Of a stretch of 11,130 nucleotides of DNA, positions 6,648-11,130 are shown in pieces. A model generated the notes under the pieces. The model had not been told where the DNA came from and searched no databases. It saw only the letters and a program-made list of their open reading frames with translations. The stretch's first letter is position 1; each line of letters starts with the position of its first letter. The position numbers were made by a program, and so were the translations under genes. This stretch comes from Gammaproteobacteria bacterium (GTDB lineage: Bacteria; Pseudomonadota; Gammaproteobacteria; Chromatiales; Chromatiaceae), in assembly GCA_015767355.1 (NCBI GenBank), contig JADWMH010000051.1:1-11130 (forward strand), given 5' to 3'.

Positions 6648-7501
6648 GCTCTTCTCTCCTCTCTATCAGGATGCACATCGATGACAATTGCCGCGGGTTC
6701 CGGCGGACAGATCATCTCGCACACACCGCATCCCACGCATCCCTCCTTGATGACGGGCGTCATGACGCCGTCGACCTTTTCCAGCGCGATCGCGTGAATC
6801 GGCGGACACTCGTTGCCCTGCTTTTGCGCAACCCGCTCTATCTTGCCTTCAACAGGCTCTGCTTCAGCGCACTGGGTGATGCGGATCTCGATAGGACACT
6901 GACGCACACACAGATCACAAAGTTCAAGATCGTAGGGGTGCTCGCTGACTCTGATCGGATTCCAACGATCGATATCATCATAACGTAGCAATCCCTGGTA
7001 ATCAGCCCCGCGCGTCTGCCCTTTAAAGCCCTTGCCCTGCATGGCAAGACACCTGTTGGAATTGACATTGGGATCGGCAAGCTTAGCTATACCCATGCGG
7101 GTGTCTGCAGGGAAATTGAGATCATGCGTCAGGGTGCCTGTCGGACATGCCAGTACGCACTGCAAGCCGTCGCAGGAGAAGTCGCACGCCTGCGCACGCG
7201 CATCGATATAGGGGGTGCCGTTGCCGAAACCGCTCTCGAGATCCATCAGCTTGATGGCGTTCACCGGGCACACCTGCACGCACTGTCCGCACTTGATACA
7301 AGAGGAGAGAAAGCGGTCCTCATTGAGTGCGCCTGGCGGGCGCAGGCGGTTGACCCAGCCTTTGACAACCGGGATATACCCCAGCAGAGAGACTGCTACC
7401 ACGCCGGCAGTCATGGCAGCTGAACGCAGAAACCGCCGTCGCTCCTGTTGCTGGTGACGTTTTGAAACGACTCTCTTTGGCTTTGCTTTACTCTTAGGCA
7501 T
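6644..7501 (-). CDS. nosG: NosG, Tat-exported four-[4Fe-4S] ferredoxin
   Basis: Periplasmic NapG-like electron-transfer protein that works with NosH in the menaquinol-to-NosZ route of clade II loci. I choose the ATG at 7501 (285 residues), preceded by AGGGG eight bases upstream. A reading from 7612 would add 37 residues that only translate repeat DNA. The N-terminus carries a twin-arginine signal, RRRFLRS (21-27), then a hydrophobic stretch (28-47). Cysteine groups for four clusters: CIKCGQCVQVCP (68-79); Cys106, 110, 115, 119; Cys195, 198, 202 with Cys232 as the likely fourth ligand; and CVGCGVCEMICP (255-266). NosH follows with a four-base overlap, without the nosC1 and nosC2 cytochrome genes found between nosG and nosH in some clade II loci. 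Confidence 0.92.
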   Translation of the reverse strand: MPKSKAKPKRVVSKRHQQQERRRFLRSAAMTAGVVAVSLLGYIPVVKGWVNRLRPPGALNEDRFLSSCIKCGQCVQVCPVNAIKLMDLESGFGNGTPYIDARAQACDFSCDGLQCVLACPTGTLTHDLNFPADTRMGIAKLADPNVNSNRCLAMQGKGFKGQTRGADYQGLLRYDDIDRWNPIRVSEHPYDLELCDLCVRQCPIEIRITQCAEAEPVEGKIERVAQKQGNECPPIHAIALEKVDGVMTPVIKEGCVGCGVCEMICPPEPAAIVIDVHPDREERRA

Positions 7502-7543
7502 GTCAAAAACCCCTGCTATCTCTTGAAAATTACCCGCAATTGC

Positions 7544-7570
7544 AGATTGCCGCGCTACGCTCGCAATGAC
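7544..7570. repeat. Short copy of the GCGGCAATCT / GTCATTGCGAG palindrome
   Basis: The 27 bases begin AGATTGCCGCG and end CTCGCAATGAC, the same ends as the right arm of the palindrome at 10279-10354, but with only CTACG between them. Translated on the minus strand it gives the VIASVARQSA peptide commonly produced by this repeat type, which is why it makes a false N-terminal extension of nosG. Confidence 0.85.
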
Positions 7571-7585
7571 AGGCCTCAAAGCCAT

Positions 7586-7620
7586 GCATCTTGCGCTTCG
7601 CAAACTCAGCACATCCTATG
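7586..7620. repeat. Half copy of the CATAGGATGTG palindromic repeat
   Basis: Bases 7592-7620 match 8954-8982, the right arm of the repeat inside nosD, at 27 of 29 positions in the same orientation. The matching left arm is missing. It abuts the other repeat at 7544-7570, so the 142-base gap between nosD and nosG is largely repeat-derived. Confidence 0.85.
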
Positions 7621-7643
7621 AGTGTGTTCAGGCACTCACGTCA

Positions 7644-9002
7644 TTATCCCTGTGCATCAAGCAGTAGCTGCAGCGCATCTCTCTTTTTCTGAACTTTTTT
7701 CTGTACCTGGAATTTCTGCTTCAAGGGCTTTTTGTCGCGCACCAGCAGGTCCGGTTTGCTAAAAGGCGCCAGCCGCTCCAGAAAGTCGAGTGTTTCAAGA
7801 ATCGGCGAACCTTTGAAGAACTGCGCATAGGGAAGGTCGCGCCAGATGCGATCGGCGTATGAATAGAGTTCGTAAGGCTTGTCTCCGACTCCGTCTTTAT
7901 CCAGGTCAAACCCCTCGTAATCACTCCAGTAATTTCCTTCCCAGACATTCCTGTTGGCCGTTTTTCCGCCACTGACAATAATCTGCGTGAGGTTGCCGAT
8001 AAACTGGTTGCGTTTGAAAACATTACCGGTCCAGTCATTGAGAAAACGAATACCAATACCATTATAGGCTATCAGGTTGTCCGTAAACCTGTTGGTAGTA
8101 TCGGGCTGAAATGGCGAGACATCGATATAGAGCCCGCTGGCGCAGTAGAGAATCTGATTGCCCTCCAGGATAAGGTCCGATGTCTCCTTGAAGCCGATGC
8201 CGATGCCGGTGGCGCCTGCAGCATGTGCTATATAGTTGTTGCGCAGCTCGATGCCGTCACTGTACATCAAAAATATGCCCACGGCGTTATTGAAGTACCT
8301 GTTCTCTTCCACCTTGTTATAGCGGGAATACATGAAATGCAGAGAGTAGCGGCTGCCTGATGCAGTGTTTCTACTGATGGTATTGTCCGCCGAATACCAC
8401 ACCACCATATCACGTGAACCAGTGATGATATTATCGGTAATCTTGTTGTGAAAGCTGTACCACATACGTATCGAATCGCCGCGCTGTCCCAGACCGAAAG
8501 ATGTCTTGGAGCTGATCCTGTTGCGGCGCACAATGTTATGTTCAGACTGCTGCAGATCGACACCGAAGAGGCAGTCGTCGATGAGGTTGTCCTTGACGAC
8601 ATTGAACTTGCCGCGAACCTGCACGCCCGAGTCAAGGTCATTGTGTGATTCGCCGGAGTTGGTGAGATGCAGGTTTTTCAGAGTCGCACCATCGGTATCG
8701 AGCAATACCACGGTGCCTTTACCGCCGGCATCGATGGTGACCTTGTGACTGCCATCGATGGTCATCGGCTTGTCGATGACGACCGGGCCGGCATAAATGC
8801 CGGGTGGAGGAATCAGCGTTCCGCCCTCCTCCACCGCATCGACAAGCTCCTGCATCGAGGGGTATTGCGATGCAGAAGCGAATAACGGGAAACCTGTTAA
8901 CAACAGCAGCACATAGGATGTGCTGAGGAACGAAGCGCATCGAACACAACAGATGCGCTTCGCAAGCTCAACACATCCTATGAACACCCGCCTCAGTTTC
9001 AC
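7644..9002 (-). CDS. nosD: NosD, periplasmic copper-site maturation protein with repeat-altered signal peptide
   Basis: Periplasmic right-handed beta-helix protein that works with NosF and NosY in building the CuZ centre of NosZ. It has 452 residues from a GTG start at 9002 that overlaps the preceding stop by one base (TAGTG), with a purine-rich AAGAAGAG just upstream. The mature part has many NosD/CASH-type rungs of the form N-x-I-x-x-N, for example VVKDNLIDDCLFGVDLQ and TIDGSHKVTIDAGGKG, and a NYWSDYEGFDLDKDGVGD block near residues 369-386. The signal peptide is odd: residues 7-30 are encoded by an in-frame palindromic repeat (8913-8984). Taking these out leaves MKLRRVLLLLTGFPLFASA, a normal Sec signal with cleavage near residue 44 of the present protein. 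The last ~30 residues (424-452) form a lysine-rich tail. Confidence 0.9.
   Translation of the reverse strand: MKLRRVFIGCVELAKRICCVRCASFLSTSYVLLLLTGFPLFASASQYPSMQELVDAVEEGGTLIPPPGIYAGPVVIDKPMTIDGSHKVTIDAGGKGTVVLLDTDGATLKNLHLTNSGESHNDLDSGVQVRGKFNVVKDNLIDDCLFGVDLQQSEHNIVRRNRISSKTSFGLGQRGDSIRMWYSFHNKITDNIITGSRDMVVWYSADNTISRNTASGSRYSLHFMYSRYNKVEENRYFNNAVGIFLMYSDGIELRNNYIAHAAGATGIGIGFKETSDLILEGNQILYCASGLYIDVSPFQPDTTNRFTDNLIAYNGIGIRFLNDWTGNVFKRNQFIGNLTQIIVSGGKTANRNVWEGNYWSDYEGFDLDKDGVGDKPYELYSYADRIWRDLPYAQFFKGSPILETLDFLERLAPFSKPDLLVRDKKPLKQKFQVQKKVQKKRDALQLLLDAQG
8912..8982. repeat. CATAGGATGTG palindromic repeat inside nosD
   Basis: The left arm 8912-8941 and right arm 8952-8982 are imperfect reverse complements: 11 bases identical at each outer end (CATAGGATGTG / CACATCCTATG) and 11 at the inner ends (CGAAGCGCATC / GATGCGCTTCG), with a few mismatches and one extra base between. 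The loop is 10 bases. It lies wholly within the signal-peptide coding region of nosD and has no stop codon in that frame. A half copy is found at 7586-7620. Confidence 0.92.
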
Positions 9003-10180
9003 TACTCTTCTTCTTTGAGTGCTTTACGCCTCATCAGCGCCGCCAGCGCCAGCAGTACCGACATCAGCAGCATCAGTCCAAAACCGATGGAGGGATAGGA
9101 GTGGGTTGTAAACTGCGCCACCTTGCCCTGGCCGAATACGGTCGGCATGAAGGGTTTGACCGTGAAGGCGCCCATCGCATTCAGGGTATGGCCATACCAC
9201 CATAACCAGGCGGAGTATTCGATAAGAAAGAACAGCGGCAGCGCCATTGGAACCAAAATCAGCAGCCAGTAAAACAGGCCGCTGTTCTTGCGTGCACCGA
9301 ATACCAGCACGACCATCACAGCCAGGATACCCCAGAAGAGCCCTTCAGCTACCATAGCCATGGTTGCGACCATTGGCCGGATCTCCTCCTGGTTGTTGAA
9401 ATACTTGCCAAGACTGGTCGCATAGTGCCACGACATCATCTGTGAACCACTGCCATCCCAGCTCAGGCGTTCAGCTTCAGGCTTACGCTCCTGGGATTTG
9501 TCGAACGTCCCGCGCAGGTGATCGATATTCGCCTGCTTCTCGGATCTCGTATCTTCAGCAGGCCGCACTGAGGCCGGACTCCCGACTTCAATACCCTGAG
9601 CATCACGGAGTTTAACCAGAGCCTCACTGGGTTTGGCATCGATCTCGTCGACATCAAAGGCCGGACGATCTCTTTCAGTATCCTGGTCGAGCGCAGTAAC
9701 CAGCGCATGAATATATCCCGGGTTCTGGTAGGAGAGACCATCCTTTGCATACCAGGTCAAATACATCCACACGGCCAGCCCGGCAAAACCGACACTCATG
9801 ATCAGCATGCGGATTTTTGGCTTGCGGCACAGGAAGCCCAGCAGCATGATGCCAAGCAGAGCGACCAGAAACTGTGAAAACGCTCGTTCGATGACTCCGC
9901 CTGATGCGATCGGATACATCCCCACGTAGTGGTTGATGGTGTCCATCTCATGCACACAGTCGAGTGCCTCGACTTCGCTGATTTCCTCCTTTTCGATTTT
10001 TTTACAGCCGTTGAAAACCCCGTTCATGTGGAATTCGATGCGCACGCCATCCGGAAAGGCCTCTTCCGGATAGTTTGGCGCCGTCAGCGCAACCCACCAG
10101 ATCGGTGAATAATAGATCGCGATCAGTATGCCGATGGCGGCAGCGATCAATACGCTGCTGATAAGATTTTTTTTGCTCAT
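9002..10180 (-). CDS. nosB: NosB-like polytopic membrane protein of clade II nos loci
   Basis: Membrane protein of unknown biochemical role, matched to NosB by position (before nosD) and by sequence pattern. I choose the ATG at 10180 (392 residues) over a TTG two codons earlier; the ribosome site is weak in either case. Six hydrophobic segments are visible: about 6-25, 102-118, 123-144, 275-295, 302-322 and 365-383. The first external loop has APNYPEEAFPDGVRIEFHMN (34-53) and TINHYVGMYPI (81-91), resembling the NHYIGM pattern I associate with NosB-type proteins. A charged, hydrophilic stretch (about 164-245) lies between segments 3 and 4, probably on the periplasmic side. Cys59 and Cys75 in the first loop could form a disulfide. 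No heme, Fe-S or copper motif was found. It might be a quinol- or cytochrome-interacting subunit, but the sequence does not show this. Confidence 0.65.
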   Translation of the reverse strand: MSKKNLISSVLIAAAIGILIAIYYSPIWWVALTAPNYPEEAFPDGVRIEFHMNGVFNGCKKIEKEEISEVEALDCVHEMDTINHYVGMYPIASGGVIERAFSQFLVALLGIMLLGFLCRKPKIRMLIMSVGFAGLAVWMYLTWYAKDGLSYQNPGYIHALVTALDQDTERDRPAFDVDEIDAKPSEALVKLRDAQGIEVGSPASVRPAEDTRSEKQANIDHLRGTFDKSQERKPEAERLSWDGSGSQMMSWHYATSLGKYFNNQEEIRPMVATMAMVAEGLFWGILAVMVVLVFGARKNSGLFYWLLILVPMALPLFFLIEYSAWLWWYGHTLNAMGAFTVKPFMPTVFGQGKVAQFTTHSYPSIGFGLMLLMSVLLALAALMRRKALKEEE

Positions 10181-10243
10181 GATCAAAACCGCAGAGTTGC
10201 TGTGAAAAAACAGAGAATGCAGGAGCTGTCTTCCGACCGCGAA

Positions 10244-10384
10244 CTTGTAGGGGGGATAAGCGACAGCGCATCCACCAGGTCATTGCGAAGAGGCCCAGCC
10301 GACGCGGCAATCTGCTTAAGATTGCCGCGGTCGCTTTGGCTCCCTCGCAATGACAGCACTCAGATTAGTCCAATGGTGGATGCG
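10244..10384. repeat. GGATAAGCG...CGCATCCACCA repeat interrupted by another repeat
   Basis: The segment 10244-10277 (starting CTTGTAGGG and ending CGCATCCACCA) looks like one arm of a common dispersed repeat. Its last 11 bases (10267-10277) are a perfect reverse complement of TGGTGGATGCG at 10374-10384. The sequence between these outer arms is taken up by a different palindrome (10279-10354), so one repeat appears nested in another. Confidence 0.75.
10279..10354. repeat. GTCATTGCGA...GCGGCAATCT palindrome
   Basis: The arms 10279-10313 and 10319-10354 are imperfect reverse complements with a 5-base loop: GTCATTGCGA matches CTCGCAATGAC at the outer end except one base, and CGCGGCAATCT matches AGATTGCCGCG exactly at the loop end. 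It lies between the diheme cytochrome gene and nosB. In RNA it would form a long hairpin, but no T-run follows in the minus direction, so I do not call it a terminator. Confidence 0.88.
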
Positions 10385-10391
10385 GCAATGA

Positions 10392-11102
10392 TCAATCGTA
10401 ATCAGGATTCAACCACTCCTTGGAGGGCGCGAGTTTCTCCTTGGGAACCTTGATCCTTGAGACATAGTTAATGACTGCTTCCATATCCTTGTCTGAGAAG
10501 CCCTGGATCTGCTTGATCATATCGGGATTGGCGTTGCGGCGCTTGCCGTCACGGATCCACGCGAACTGACGCAGCATGTAGTTGTAGTGCTGTCCCTGAA
10601 TCAGCGGATAAAACTTCTCTTTATCCCCTTCTCCGTTGTCGCCGTGGCACTGTACGCAGTTATCGGCGTAAAGCTTCTTACCCAGGTCAAACTCCGGGGT
10701 ACCTTCAGCCCATTCGCCCTTGCCATTGTCCGGATCCATCGGTAATTTTTCTACGTACGCAACAACATCCGCCAGCGCCTGGGCGCCGCCAATGGATTCC
10801 GGCAGCGCAAAGGGATACATGGTCGGATTGTCACGGTTCTTGGCGCGAATATCTGCAAGCTGCTTGACCAGCACCTCTTTGTGCTGCCCGGCCAGCTGCG
10901 GGAATGTCCCGTCCGGCTTTCCCCAACCCTCCGTCAGGTGACAGCCGGCACACACCTCGTAGACCTCGATGCCATTTTCATGATTAGGAGTGAGATGCAG
11001 CGCTTCCTCGCGCTCGCCACCCTTTTCCATCCACACCGCCTGTACAGCTGTCGCCATACCCAGTGACATCAGTGTCGCTGCCAGTTTGAATTTATTGTTC
11101 AT
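10392..11102 (-). CDS. Secreted diheme cytochrome c, probable electron donor to NosZ
   Basis: Periplasmic class I diheme c-type cytochrome (c4/c553-like), 236 residues. A Sec signal (1-22, ending ATAVQA) is followed by two cytochrome domains. Heme 1 binds at CAGCH (51-55) with PTMYPFA giving Met95 as the probable axial ligand. Heme 2 binds at CVQCH (149-153) with NANPDM giving Met195 as probable ligand. The repeated layout (CxxCH, then GQH, then an arginine/Met segment) supports an internal duplication. A GAGAG ribosome site precedes the ATG. It is the first complete gene of the string in this window; its position next to nosB, nosG and nosH suggests it carries electrons from the NosGH quinol oxidase to NosZ, in place of the NosC cytochromes. 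That role is inference from context. Family and heme count are clear. Confidence 0.88.
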   Translation of the reverse strand: MNNKFKLAATLMSLGMATAVQAVWMEKGGEREEALHLTPNHENGIEVYEVCAGCHLTEGWGKPDGTFPQLAGQHKEVLVKQLADIRAKNRDNPTMYPFALPESIGGAQALADVVAYVEKLPMDPDNGKGEWAEGTPEFDLGKKLYADNCVQCHGDNGEGDKEKFYPLIQGQHYNYMLRQFAWIRDGKRRNANPDMIKQIQGFSDKDMEAVINYVSRIKVPKEKLAPSKEWLNPDYD

Positions 11103-11130
11103 ATCGTCTCTCTCGTCTGTTTTCAGTAAG

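Noticed and set aside
5670..7501. napGH (nitrate reductase) instead of nosGH
   Set aside because: The two proteins are NapGH-like, but they are embedded among nosB, nosD, nosF, nosL and nosY and no napA, napB, napD or napF is present.
10173..10186. FNR-box-like sequence TTGCTCATGATCAA
   Set aside because: It fits TTGAT-N4-ATCAA at 9 of 10 fixed positions, but it includes the nosB start codon itself, so any promoter it controlled would start inside the gene. Likely chance; the real FNR-type control site is expected upstream of nosZ, outside the window.

Overview
The window is an accessory nitrous-oxide-respiration (nos) locus of the 'clade II' (Sec-type NosZ) kind, followed on the same strand by two menaquinone-biosynthesis genes. 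Every gene I can support lies on the minus strand, so transcription runs from right to left. Nothing proves the taxon. The men genes together with clade-II-like nos genes, and dispersed palindromic repeats of kinds I associate with environmental Gammaproteobacteria, suggest a non-enteric, probably denitrifying or sulfur-cycling gammaproteobacterium (inference, low to moderate confidence).

Layout in transcription order: a secreted diheme cytochrome c (11102-10392); a 211-bp gap filled with nested repeats; a NosB-like polytopic membrane protein (10180-9002); nosD (9002-7644), whose signal-peptide region carries an in-frame palindromic repeat; a 142-bp gap with two partial repeats; nosG (7501-6644), a Tat-exported four-cluster ferredoxin; nosH (6647-5670), a membrane Fe-S protein; nosF (5669-4791), an ABC ATPase; a 333-bp repeat-rich gap; nosL (4457-3966), a copper-chaperone lipoprotein; nosY (3969-3142), an ABC permease; menF (3125-1782), isochorismate synthase; menD (1785-130), SEPHCHC synthase; and a 129-bp left end holding more repeats. 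nosZ itself is not present. By analogy with clade II loci it probably lies just beyond the right edge.

How the genes fit together: NosG and NosH resemble NapG and NapH and would oxidise menaquinol and pass electrons, probably through the diheme cytochrome, to periplasmic NosZ. NosD, NosF, NosY and NosL assemble the copper-sulfur centre of NosZ. MenF and MenD carry out the first two committed steps of menaquinone synthesis from chorismate, so the quinone that feeds N2O reduction may be made from the same transcript as the reductase machinery. Within blocks the genes are tightly coupled: ATGA overlaps at nosG/nosH, nosL/nosY and menF/menD, zero spacing at nosH/nosF, and a one-base overlap at nosB/nosD. 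The looser junctions are exactly where dispersed repeats sit.

I found no tRNA, rRNA, CRISPR array, transposase, or convincing promoter or terminator. The most interesting points are the nos-men gene fusion, the repeat inserted in frame in nosD, and the unusual variety of repeats (at least six sequence types in 11 kb).
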